From Isoetes taiwanensis (Eukaryota; Streptophyta; Lycopodiopsida; Isoetales; Isoetaceae), in contig JAJEKV010000092.1 in NCBI GenBank assembly GCA_021234155.1, positions 1,930,561 to 1,994,560 on the forward strand: 64,000 nt of DNA, read 5' to 3'. The position numbers and the translations under genes are program-made. Shown piece after piece: positions 47,391-56,272 of the stretch. How positions within the stretch are numbered: position 1 is the first letter of the stretch; each line of letters opens with the position of its first letter. The notes beneath the pieces were generated by a model. That model made no database searches. It had not been told where the DNA came from and saw nothing but the letters and a program-made list of their open reading frames with translations.

Positions 47391-48232
47391 GGAATTCGAG
47401 CTCAACGAGTCCGGATCATTGTCAATGGATTCCAACGGTTCACGTCGCGAGGAGAATGCGAATGAAAATCCAGAGCAAGACACCGCCACGACCCTTAAAG
47501 AACCTGAAAAGTTAATGATCCCGCATTTGGATCCCGATGAACCGGAAATATGGTCAGAGCCAAACTCCAACTGGGATCCAGCTGGTCCCACCAAGCTTGT
47601 AATATTTGACGTCAATGGAGTATTAGCTGCAGTATACCACGACAAAGACGTCCCCGAGATTAACACCTCGCAGATCCCAGTGAAAACAGAGCATAAAATA
47701 GTGTATCCGAGGCCCAGAGCTAAGGAAATTATTGAATGGTGCCCGCACGGATTGAAGCGGCCATATGGTCTTGTATGGCAAAGAAAAATATTGTCAATGT
47801 TCTTGGTGTTCTCGGCATTTCAGTTTTGAAGTTCAAGTTCGTTTGGGGAAACGAAAGGGTCGAGCATGTGAAGGACCTCGATCCAACCATCACAAAGGGA
47901 AGCCTATAATGGTGAAACTACCGACGGTGTTTATGAGCAATTCCAGGACTTTGGCAAACACAAACGCTGATCATAGACGACTCCGCCTACAAGTGCTATC
48001 ATAACGCAGCAAAAATAAAAATACAATCATTGCTAAGCCATATTGACCAAGAATATGAGACAGATAGGTGGTTGTCCTTCGGACTCGTCATCCGCCTTGG
48101 CGGAATCCCTCTTTGCCATTCTTGTCGCCGATGTGCTTACTTAACTATCCGAGCCTCACGGAACCCGATCCAGAGAGCAAGCCGATCATGAAAGCTATGG
48201 ACGACAAATACTTTGGTGAACAAGAAGAGTGA
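47391..48232 (+). pseudogene. FCP1/HAD-phosphatase-like C-terminal domain of the transposon-borne gene
   Basis: After an acidic linker, KLVIFDVNGVLA gives HAD motif I with the second Asp changed to Asn, as I recall for some plant relatives (FDLNGLL). YPRPRAKEIIEWC follows, then after a frameshift KFVWGNERVEHVKDLD, and after another TLIIDDSAYKCYHNAA, which is the DDS-x-YK segment near the end of FCP1-type domains. These enzymes remove phosphate from proteins such as the polymerase II tail. At least two frameshifts make this copy inactive. The domain is probably captured host coding sequence or a standing second gene of the transposon family. Confidence 0.7.
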
Positions 48233-49454
48233 CCCCGCCGGATAGTCAAATTGTGTGAATATTGTAATCGAACTTGAACACATGTATTGACCATTTTGTA
48301 ATGAATATACTTGTATATTGAGTTTTGATGCCTTTCTCGACTCACGAGTCGAGAAAGGCATGCTTGTCGGTTGATGAAATGCTTGTACAATCTATTATGA
48401 TAATGCTTGTACATTGGGTTTTTCTGGGACTTTTCATTCGCGAGTCCAGAAAGGCATGCTAGTTGTGTCGATTGACAAAAGCATTTGTATGCTTCGGTGT
48501 GTGATTGGATGCAAACATATTCTAATGAGAATGGTTGTACTTTGACTTTTATGGGCCTTTTCGACTCGCGAGTCGAAAGACACTACTCCGACGCCATTGG
48601 ATGCGGTTGTATGGAATGAATGTTCTCCGTTGTAATTTGATTTCAACGTTCTTTTTGACTAATGACACCGTAATTGTTAATCATACTCTCCTTGCTCCGT
48701 GGTTCGTGCAATGATCCGACACCGGCCACGCATCCGCTCCAGCATCACGAGACCGCCTCCAGCGGCACGGATCCCGCTCAAAGCGGAAGAAAACCGTTTC
48801 GAACAGATCCCGGCCACGCTACACTCTTGCCGGCCTTTGGGACAAGGTTGCTCGCGAATTCGAGAGGTTGCTCGCTACACCCCGGGAATAAAGAACGGCG
48901 AAGAACAAAGAGAAAGTCCAGAAGCTCAAGGCATATTGCAAGCATTGCATAACATCCACGGAGGTTGGGGAAGGAGCATATTCGATGAAAGGTGCGGGAG
49001 GCGAAAGTGGAGAAGTCGGGTGGACAGTCGGGGCGGTAGCTCCAGAGGCACCTCCACGTGAGGCATTCCAAACTCTTCAAAGTTGCCCCCAAGGCTTACA
49101 GGCGGCATGAAGAAGCCACAAGTTAATCCCCTAAGGTGGACCACCTACCAAGATGATGTGACTGTAGTGACAGCAAGACCGCCATGGTCTCTGCGTCCGA
49201 TGTAAAATACATTGTATCTGTTCAATTTATTAATAAAAATTCTTTTTCAACTACATCTTTGGTTTCAAACTTTAATGAATTTCCTTTGTTTCAGTTGCAT
49301 TGTTTTTGTTCTCGACTCGCGAACCTGGGAAAACTGCAGCACAGCTCGGATTCAGAGTTTTATTCAAAAATTCGAATTAAGGATAGTTTTCGGGTCGGGG
49401 TGCTACTTTTTATGTAAATTAACCGGGTTCCGAAAAAAAATGGGAATGGAATGA
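48233..49454. other. right flank of the transposon-borne gene
   Basis: Contains palindrome copies near 48334, 48430, 48557 and 49309. A plus-strand frame at 48699-49061 is GC-rich and Arg/Pro-rich with no motif I recognise. The last 60 bp before the terminus carry CATTCCCATTTTTTTTC on the minus strand. Confidence 0.4.
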
Positions 49455-49479
49455 GTCCCACTTTAATTAAATACGACTT
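49455..49479 (-). repeat. right 25-bp terminal inverted repeat
   Basis: Ends TTTAATTAAATACGACTT; exact reverse complement of 37353-37377. Followed by AAAG at 49480-49483. Confidence 0.9.
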
Positions 49480-49691
49480 AAAGGCCTTAGCAGCGAGGAG
49501 CAGGACCGAATATCTCAATAGCATGGATAATGGGAGTTCTGCTTTCTTCTTCAGAACAGCTAAAAATAGGATTTTGAATAATGGCATTATTAGAGTTAAA
49601 GATGGTCAGAACAGGATCATAGAGGACCAAAAAGAAATTGAGGAATACTTTCAAGGTGAATACTCCAAACTCTTTGAAAACAAGTAGGCAG
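49480..49691 (+). pseudogene. L1 ORF2, linker between endonuclease and reverse transcriptase
   Basis: Continues the frame cut at 37352. ALAARSRTEYLNSMDNGSSA then FFFRTAKNRI is the plant L1 segment usually written R.RW...GD.NT.FFH. It ends EYFQGEYSKLFENK and is interrupted there by RTE-like sequence. Confidence 0.85.
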
Positions 49692-51182
49692 AGGAAGGAA
49701 GGAAGGAAGGAAGTATATTTTAACGTCCGCGGAGGCCAAACTTGACCTATGAGACAGTACATGCAGTACACAAAGCAGATAAAACCACACCAAAAAGACA
49801 AATGCTACTATACAATGTGTCCCTACTACTGGGATGAAAAAACCCCCACATGGGAGGAAAAACCCTGGTAGTAGGCTCTCAGATCCCTTGTCCTGTAAGG
49901 GATTCTCTAACGGTAGAGACTTGCAAAATGTAGGATGCGAGACGTGCAACCATTGGCGATGCCAGCAATTGATGCAGCGGTGCCTCGGAGCATCTAAGAT
50001 CAGCATGTGTTGCTCGGATATGCGCGATATGCGGACACTCTTGCGAGCATGGTGCTCATCCTCTTGTCGCATGTGGCAACACGGCATATTCTCTCATGCC
50101 GGGATTCTCGCCCTCCATCCGTAGTCCAACGACTGCTTCAATTCGAGATGGGACCCGCGCCCTCACGGAGGCAATAGCTCTCCGTTTCTTCATAGATATA
50201 TGCGCTTTCAAGCATTGGTGTGGGTCATGTTCCGTTGTTGGATTAACTGGCGCGGTGGTAGTGCTCGTTTTAGGCTTTGCACGAAAGTGGTTGCATCCCA
50301 CAGAGTGGTGGCAAAGCGCTCATTCAGGTGTGCAGCCTGTCCCTGGGCATCATGCATAGCCACAATCTGCTGGTAGTCTATAGACCACGTTGCGAACCAC
50401 CCCTGACAGTGCTCCTGCCATACCCTCTTTAGTCGTTGTGGCTCTTGTGCCAATAACAAAGCCCCGGGGAAGACGTTGTGCATCCATCTTTGGTGACCTT
50501 GTGGAAATATGCAAGATGTCTGCGATAGCGGAATGTTGCGGGGCCGAACCGGTCTCATATAGCAAAATCGATAAGGCACCGCGGTGTCCTTGATACCTAG
50601 ATCGTATGTTAAGAAGGCCTTTTGCACCCTCTCTAGCTTATCCCGTGTGTTCTTGCTAATTTTTGGACCTCGGACCTCTACCCCATACAACAATACCGGG
50701 TTCAACGAGTGCTCGAAGCAGTGTGCTCTCGTGCCCAATCACATAGGTCTATTCTCAGAAGCGCCTATTACGCATAGCATCTGAGGGCTTTCCATCCGCT
50801 GACCCGACCCGTCTTTCCACACGGTCATCCCATAACATGCTAGCACAAAAGTTGATTCCCGGATACTTGAAGGTCCTTACAACATCCACCTTCGCCCTCT
50901 CGTAATAGAGAGATCGGGATATCATCTTCATGAGGAGAGGACTGCGGGGAGCTTAGTTTTCTGCGCAGTTCACCGTCATTCCTGTTGTGTCACGAGAACC
51001 CACTAAGAGCGTCCAAATGATGTTGCATACTCCTGGTTGTATGGGATAGCAAGTCTACATCATCTGCATAGAGCAATTGCCTTATACTGTATGCCTCTGG
51101 TAGCTGTGGGCCACCGCCCCCATGTTCTTGCATCCAAGTCTCCAACTTGTCAATGTAGAGACCAAAGAGCGTTGGAGATAAC
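49692..51182 (-). mobile_element. RTE-like LINE fragment, RT C-terminus to 3' end
   Basis: The minus strand reads LSPTLFGLYIDKLE, LLYADDVDLLS (the RT catalytic YADD, within 50990-51217), TFKYPGINF, then LLYGVEVRGPKISK and KAFLTYDLGIKD. A CHMRQEDEHH segment resembling the family's terminal Cys/His part follows. The element ends at CCGCGGACGTTAAAA (49719) with a tail of TTCC repeats (49692-49713). Stops and shifts are frequent. It is inserted in L1 ORF2 in the opposite orientation and is itself interrupted at 51183 by a MITE. Confidence 0.75.
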
Positions 51183-51539
51183 CAGTGTTGTATCCGTACG
51201 GGTACGGTAACTTTCAAGTACTTAGCGCATCAGATCGAGGTGCAGACGCGTTTGGAATAAAAAAATGCATTGTTTTTGTGTCAAATTTTGGTAGTTTTCA
51301 AGACAAGTACGGTAAGTATTTTATAGGTATGGTACGTATTTTATAGGTATTTTAAAGGTATTGTAAGTATTTTATAAGTATTTTATAGGTACGGTACGTA
51401 TTTTATAGGTACGGTAACAACACTTTTTAACGTACTTGTTTTTTTTTCGGTACGTTAAAAACTCAGAGGTACGTTACGAGGTATGATACGTAAAATACTT
51501 ACAGTACCGTACAGGTACGGTAAGTACGTAACAACACTG
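51183..51539. mobile_element. hAT-like MITE with 8-bp target duplication
   Basis: The ends CAGTGTTGT and ACAACACTG are inverted, and GAGATAAC flanks both sides (51175-51182 and 51540-51547). An 8-bp duplication with CAGTG termini points to hAT. The 357-bp interior has no coding capacity and is made of GGTACGGTAA and GTATTTTATAGGTA repeats. Removing it with one GAGATAAC restores the RT segment LPLSPTLFG of the host LINE on the minus strand. Confidence 0.85.
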
Positions 51540-51717
51540 GAGATAACGGAAGCGTTGGAGAGGAGCAAACTATGATAGAGTTTTTCAGGGACATCCTCCA
51601 GAACCCAGAAAAAATCAATGAAGAATAGAATAGAATAGAATAGATTTTTTAACGTCCACGGAGACCAATAGGTCATGGGACCCATACAATGGGCTAGTAC
51701 AATCATTACTACTAGGA
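51540..51717 (-). mobile_element. RTE-like sequence and a separate truncated 3' end
   Basis: Next to the MITE lies a further piece of the LINE body. Beyond it, on the minus strand, TTGGTCTCCGTGGACGTTAA (51649-51668 on the plus strand) is followed by TATTC repeats (51623-51644). This is the same 3' end as at 49719 and 23954 but with a different tail repeat, so it appears to be an independent, extremely truncated insertion. Confidence 0.6.
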
Positions 51718-53304
51718 TTATTGGCTGTTCCAGAGGAGAGAGAGATCTGGGAAATCTTAAAATCAATGGCCAAAGGAAAAAGCCCTGGCCCAGATGGTCT
51801 GCAACCAGAATTCTATCTGGAATTCTGGGACATAATGAAGGAGGATCTGATTACCTTCTTCCAAGGAGCATTACACCCTGCAATCAATGCTGGTCACATT
51901 ACCATGATCCCTAAGGTATATATCCCTCAGGTCCTGGGAGATTGGAGACCAATTACCTTAACTAATACGAGCTATAAGGTATTAGCTAAAATGATGGCGA
52001 ATAGACTGAAGTGTGTCTTGTATAAGATGATTAGCCCGTGTCAATCTGCTTTTCTACCCCAAAGAAACATTTTGGACAACTATATAGGGGCAACTAAGGG
52101 TCTGCACTGGAACAAACTGTCTGGCCAGCAATGTATGCTTTTGAAGCTTGATTTCCAGAGAGCATATAATACCATTGACTGGCATTTCCTGAAAAGGGCA
52201 ATGGCACACCTTGGTTTTACTGATAGTATATACAACAAGCCTCATCTTCCATCATTATTAATGGTACACCATCAAAACCTTTCCAATGCAAAAGGAGAGT
52301 GAGACAAGAATGTCCATTAGCCCCATACCTGTTCCTAATCATTGCTAAAATGGTCACTAGAATGGCTATCAGCCTGCAGCAAAGGAAACTAATTAACTGC
52401 TTGAAGTTGCCACAAGGAGATGAAGTTTTTACAATAATGCAGTATGCTGATGACACCTTTGTGTCCCTCAAGCATGGGGATGACAGTTTATAAATTTTTT
52501 TGAAGGCCATTGACAAATTTGGTGCAGCTGTTGGGGTTATGTTAAACAAAGCAAAGAGTGCAATAATATTTGACACACGGGAGACAACCATCCAAGGTAT
52601 CAAAGTCTTGGATAATAAGGCAGCCACAAAGATTCTGGGGATCCCTCTAGCCCTTAATCATTCTCTACATGGACTATGGGAACCTATTGTCTCCAGGATT
52701 AAGAAAAAGCTTAACATGTACCCTTCCACTTTATCCCTTGCAGGGCGAGTTGAGATTGCAAATGTTGTGATTGGAAGTACACACGTTTTTTTCTCGTCAG
52801 TACTTGTAGGTGATAAGGCTTCATACAGGCAAATTGAAACAACTATTAGGAAATTCATTTGGCAGGGCTCACATAAAGTGGCATGGTCAGACCTGGTCAA
52901 AGCTAGAAAGGATGGGGGTCTGGGCTGTAAAGATTTGTTCACACAAGCTCAAGCTTTGGTAGCCAAGATGGTTTGGAGAGATTTATATCTTGATAGACCA
53001 TCACCAGCTCTTAAGATTATTAGACATTGGCTTCAGAGTTCTTATCCAGTTGGGAGTGTCACTATTAAACATTGTTTACCTGACTCAGCTTTCTTTCAAA
53101 TAACCCCATGTTCAGGAACATCTAATATCATGAGAAGAATCCTGGAGGCCTGGAACAATGCTGCCCTATGCTACAGACCACCTTGTTTAGATGCTAGAAG
53201 TAAGGATATCAACTTTTTCTGGCATCCTGCCTTAGCTCCATAGGGTATTGGATGCTTGGCTTTCCAACACCCGCAAAAATATATGCAATGGTATAGTGCA
53301 GGCA
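51718..53304 (+). pseudogene. L1 ORF2 reverse transcriptase, first (damaged) copy
   Basis: AVPEEREIWEILKSMAKGKS then PGPDGLQPEFY opens the RT fingers, followed by WRPITLTNTSYKVLAKMMAN and SAFLPQRNILDN. Motif A here reads LDFQRAYNTIDW, where the second copy has AYDT. A 22-bp deletion near 52236 shifts the frame, and a TAA follows GDDSL near 52490. The rest runs to 53243. From 52041 on it is repeated at 53305. Confidence 0.85.
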
Positions 53305-54591
53305 TCAATCTGCTTTTCTACCCCAAAGAAACATTTTGGACAACTATATAGGGGCAACTAAGGGTCTGCACTGGAACAAACTGTCTGGCCAGCAATGTAT
53401 GCTTTTGAAGCTTGATTTCCAGAGAGCATATGATACTATTGACTGGCATTTCCTGAAAAGGGCAATGGCACACCTTGGTTTTACTGATAGTATATACAAC
53501 AAGATTTGGAGTTTTAATATTAATGCCTCATCTGCCATCATTATTAATGGTACACCATCAAAACCTTTCCAATGCAAAAGGAGAGTGAGACAAGGATGTC
53601 CGTTAGCCCCATACCTGTTCCTAATCATTGCTGAAATGGTCACTAGAATGGCTATCAGCCTGCAGCAAAGGAAACTAATTAACTGCTTGAAGTTGCCACA
53701 AGGAGATGAAGTTTTTACAATAATGCAGTATGCTGATGACACCTTTGTGTCCCTCAAGCATGGGGATGACAATTTACAAAATTTTTTGAAGGCCATTGAC
53801 AAATTTGGTGCAGCTGCTGGGGTTATGTTAAACAAAGCAAAGAGTGCAATAATATTTGACACACGGGAGACAACCATCCAAGGTATCAAAGTCTTGGATA
53901 ATAAGGCAGCCACAAAGATTCTGGGGATCCCTCTAGCCCTTAATCATTCTCTACATGGACTATGGGAACCTATTGTCTCCAGGATTAAGAAAAAGCTTAA
54001 CATGTACCCTTCCACTTTATCCCTTACAGGGCGAGTTGAGATTGCAAATGTTGTGATTGGAAGTACACACGTTTTTTTCTCGTCAGTACTTGTAGGTGAT
54101 AAGGCTTCATACAGGCAAATTGAAACAACTATTAGGAAATTCATTTGGCAGGGCTCACATAAAGTGGCATGGTCAGACTTGGTCAAAGCTAGAAAGGATG
54201 GGGGTCTGGGCTGTAAAGATTTGTTCACACAAGCTCAAGCTTTGGTAGCCAAGATGGTTTGGAGAGCTTTATATCTTGATAGACCATCACCAGCTCTTAA
54301 GATTATTAGACATTGGCTTCAGAGTTCTTATCCAGTTGGGAGTGTCACTATTAAACACTGTTTACCTGACTCAGCTTTCTTTCAAATAACCCCATGTCCA
54401 GGAACATCTAATATCATGAGAAGAATCCTGGAGGCCTGGATCAATGCTGCCCTATGCTACAGACCACCTTGTTTAGATGCTAGAAGTAAGGATATCAACT
54501 TTTTCTGGCATCCTGCCTTAGCTCCATAGGGTATTGGATGCTTGGCTTTCCAACACCCCCAAAAATATATGCAATGGTATAGTGCAGGCAT
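52041..54591. repeat. 1264-bp tandem duplication of the L1 RT region
   Basis: TCAATCTGCTTTTCTACCCC begins both units (52041 and 53305). The second unit ends at GTATAGTGCAGGCATCA (about 54591). The units differ at only scattered bases plus the 22-bp deletion, so the duplication is recent compared with the L1 insertion. The junction carries the microhomology TCA. Confidence 0.9.
53305..54529 (+). pseudogene. L1 ORF2 reverse transcriptase, second (open) copy
   Basis: The frame 53336-54529 is open for 397 codons. Motif A is KLDFQRAYDTIDW. RQGCPLAPYLFLIIAEM, MQYADDTFVSL (catalytic YADD) and ILGIPLALNHS follow. The thumb and connection segments end with VAWSDLVKARKDGGLGCKDL. The sequence begins inside the RT because it arose by tandem duplication, so it cannot be translated as part of a normal ORF2. 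A TAG after LAP closes it before the zf-RVT part. Confidence 0.85.
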
Positions 54592-55255
54592 CAGGAAAAT
54601 TGAAGACCTAAGGGATTCAAACAGGTGGCTGTCATGGGATGAGATCAGAAACAAAACCAAGGGTTCTGAATTAGATAAGAAAATTTATCACCTGGTTATG
54701 GAATATATGGAGGGCCATCAGGAGCTTAGTCAGAATAGTAATCAGTGGCAATTAAACAACAAGGAGATACACTCAGTTAAAGAGATATATAGGGCTTTAA
54801 TTGAGAGAAAACCATCTAAGGCTACTTACCTATGGAATTATGGAGAAGATAAGCTAACCTCTATTTGTGCAAAAGGCTGGAAGATATATACTGCTGCCAA
54901 AGTTAAGACCTTCAAGTGGATTGCTTTACATCAGAGTTTACCCACAAACCTCAATAGAGCCAAATATGATCAGACTGTATCTAATCACTGTAAATTATGT
55001 GGGGAAGTGGAGACCTCAAATCATGTCTTTACTTGTTCATGGTTGTTAGATTTCTGGAGCTGGACATCACAAGTCAACAAGGGAGTTCCAACTATTAATA
55101 ATTTACTTGATTTCTGGGATACTGGCAGTAGGTTGGTTAATACTACAAGAACTCTGAGTTGCTGGGCTATATGGTTGCATAGGAACAGAGTAATGATTGG
55201 GAATCATGCCCCATCTATGATATGGCTGAAAAAAACCTTTTTGGATCTTATTTAG
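54530..55255 (+). pseudogene. L1 ORF2, zf-RVT C-terminal domain
   Basis: The frame contains WLSWDEIRNKTKG, KATYLWNYGED, then KTFKWIALHQSLPTNLNR and CKLCGEVETSNHVFTCSW, a zinc-binding CX2C...HX4C arrangement typical of plant L1 ORF2 ends. CWAIWLHRNRVMIG follows. It is separated from the RT frame by the TAG at about 54529. No RNase H domain follows, unlike some plant L1 lineages. Confidence 0.8.
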
Positions 55256-55367
55256 ATATCAGCCATTGCCCATAAAACCCTTAAAGGGAAAAAATATGAT
55301 ACTGAGTGGGACAGTATAGGTACCTTTAAGGGACCATATGATTTCTATGTCTTGAAACTAACAATTT

Positions 55368-55775
55368 GTGATGATGTGTTATACAGATGCCATGAGGAGA
55401 CTCAATAGGGCAGGAAGTTCAACCAGAGGGATGGGGTTGGCAGAGAACTCGGATGAGGAAGAGGCAATTCTGTCAAAAACTGAAATGGAGAGTATCTTCA
55501 TCCAACTGAAACAAGAGATGATACATGCTCTTGCTATTAAAAAGCTGTTGAAAAGAAAGGAAGTCTGGAGATATAACGGGCTGAGACCATATTTTTCAAA
55601 CTTGTTCCATATGTGGCAGCAAAAAAGGGAGGCTCACGTCCTCCTCTTACTAGACTTCACAAACTTCTCTTGTGAAGAACTGGACCTGCTGCTGAACATC
55701 TTTGGGAGGCAGAGAGTGGCTGACCTCACAATCCAAGATCTGGTTAATGCAGTTTCAGTTCTGAGCCTTGGGTAA
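55368..55775 (+). CDS. small ORF in the L1 3' region, unknown
   Basis: A 135-residue open frame begins MMMCYTDAMRRLNRAGSSTR. Its helical, charged middle includes EMESIFIQLKQEMIHALAIK and WRYNGLRPYF. It ends AVSVLSLG, with the stop two bases before an inverted repeat. It may be a natural C-terminal extension of ORF2 or a third ORF. I know no related family. It lies in the same orientation as the other L1 frames. Confidence 0.4.
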   Translation: MMMCYTDAMRRLNRAGSSTRGMGLAENSDEEEAILSKTEMESIFIQLKQEMIHALAIKKLLKRKEVWRYNGLRPYFSNLFHMWQQKREAHVLLLLDFTNFSCEELDLLLNIFGRQRVADLTIQDLVNAVSVLSLG

Positions 55776-55776
55776 G

Positions 55777-56037
55777 AGCATGTTAGGGCCTACATGTTTT
55801 GGAAACTACCTGGAAAATACTCTGAGTAGTCAAAGATGATGATATATTTGAGTTCTTAACATCTTCTTGACATCACAAAGTACCTTACAACATGTACGTA
55901 CTACTACTCTTGAACATAACACAATTTCTTTTGGTCAATCTTGTAGTCTAGGTACTTTAAAATACAATTATGTACTTGCACAGAAGTACAGAGAAAAGTA
56001 CCTTTTTGGTAATATTTTATGTAGGCCCTAACATGCT
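55777..56037. repeat. 261-bp segment bounded by a perfect 19-bp inverted repeat
   Basis: AGCATGTTAGGGCCTACAT at 55777-55795 is exactly inverted at 56019-56037. The interior is rich in GTAC/AAGTAC motifs. It sits in the L1 3' untranslated region just after the small ORF. No direct target duplication is evident, so it could be a MITE or a structured part of the LINE. Confidence 0.7.
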
Positions 56038-56233
56038 TTCACCCCCTTAATATATTTGCACAGCTACTATATGCTCATATTATGCTTATTTCCTCTCTTT
56101 AATGGAGGAAAATTTTTGGACATGATGGATCTTTATATCTTTTTTCTGTATGTCATGTCTGGTATATCGATTTTCAAATATATACCTTTTCTGATGTATC
56201 TACTTTAATATGAATATTAAAAAACCTTGCCTT

Positions 56234-56272
56234 CAAAAAAAAAAAAAAAGAAAAAAAAAGTATTATTAAAAG
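56234..56272 (+). repeat. poly(A) tail and right target duplication of the L1
   Basis: An A-rich tail with one interrupting G (56234-56259) is followed by GTATTATTAAAAG (56260-56272), the same 13 bp as at 34749. This fixes the 3' end of the LINE. Confidence 0.9.

Larger units (their letters stand above)
41748..49335. repeat. dispersed palindrome family, core CTCGACTCGCGAGTCGAG
   Basis: About twenty copies flanked by T-runs on the left and A-runs on the right, all inside the right part of the 12-kb element. A perfect copy is at 41748-41769; a near-perfect neighbour is at 41771-41792. Others begin near 41902, 42075, 42634, 42675, 45205, 45317, 45379, 45437, 45491, 45554, 47279, 47333, 48334, 48430, 48557 and 49309. 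The middle cluster uses CTCGCGAAGTCGAG. Most mismatches are in one half-site or the centre. The copies fall in the middle region, in candidate introns (45184-45620 and 47253-47390) and downstream of the gene, not in its readable coding pieces. I found none elsewhere in the window. Confidence 0.85.
37353..49479. mobile_element. 12.1-kb TIR DNA transposon of the GHTHDDID (DUF7869-like) family
   Basis: It is bounded by 25-bp perfect inverted repeats and a 4-bp AAAG duplication inside L1 ORF2. The left 3 kb carries a degenerate transposase-like gene (minus strand). The right 5.5 kb carries a degenerate multi-exon gene (plus strand) ending in an FCP1/HAD-like domain. Between and inside these are hairpin arrays and about twenty copies of one palindrome. 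A second, truncated copy of the transposase end with the same terminus lies at 310-998. The transposase is full of frameshifts, so this copy could move only with help from elsewhere. The 4-bp duplication does not fit CACTA (3 bp), hAT (8 bp) or Mutator (9 bp) elements. Confidence 0.8.
34762..56259 (+). mobile_element. 5'-truncated L1 LINE, split by nested insertions
   Basis: The element runs from inside ORF1 to a poly(A) tail and is bounded by 13-bp target duplications. Its own sequence is 34762-37352, 49480-49691 and 51718-56259. Subtracting the 12.1-kb transposon, about 2.0 kb of RTE-like sequence and a 1.26-kb internal duplication leaves about 6.1 kb, a normal L1 length. The 5' end starts abruptly in the coding part upstream of the ORF1 zinc knuckle, so the insertion was truncated on arrival. 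Frameshifts in ORF1 and the endonuclease show it is inactive. Confidence 0.88.

Noticed and set aside
37353-49479. A CACTA or Mutator element
   Set aside because: Ends do not start with CACTA, the duplication is 4 bp rather than 3 or 9, and the transposase motifs are different.
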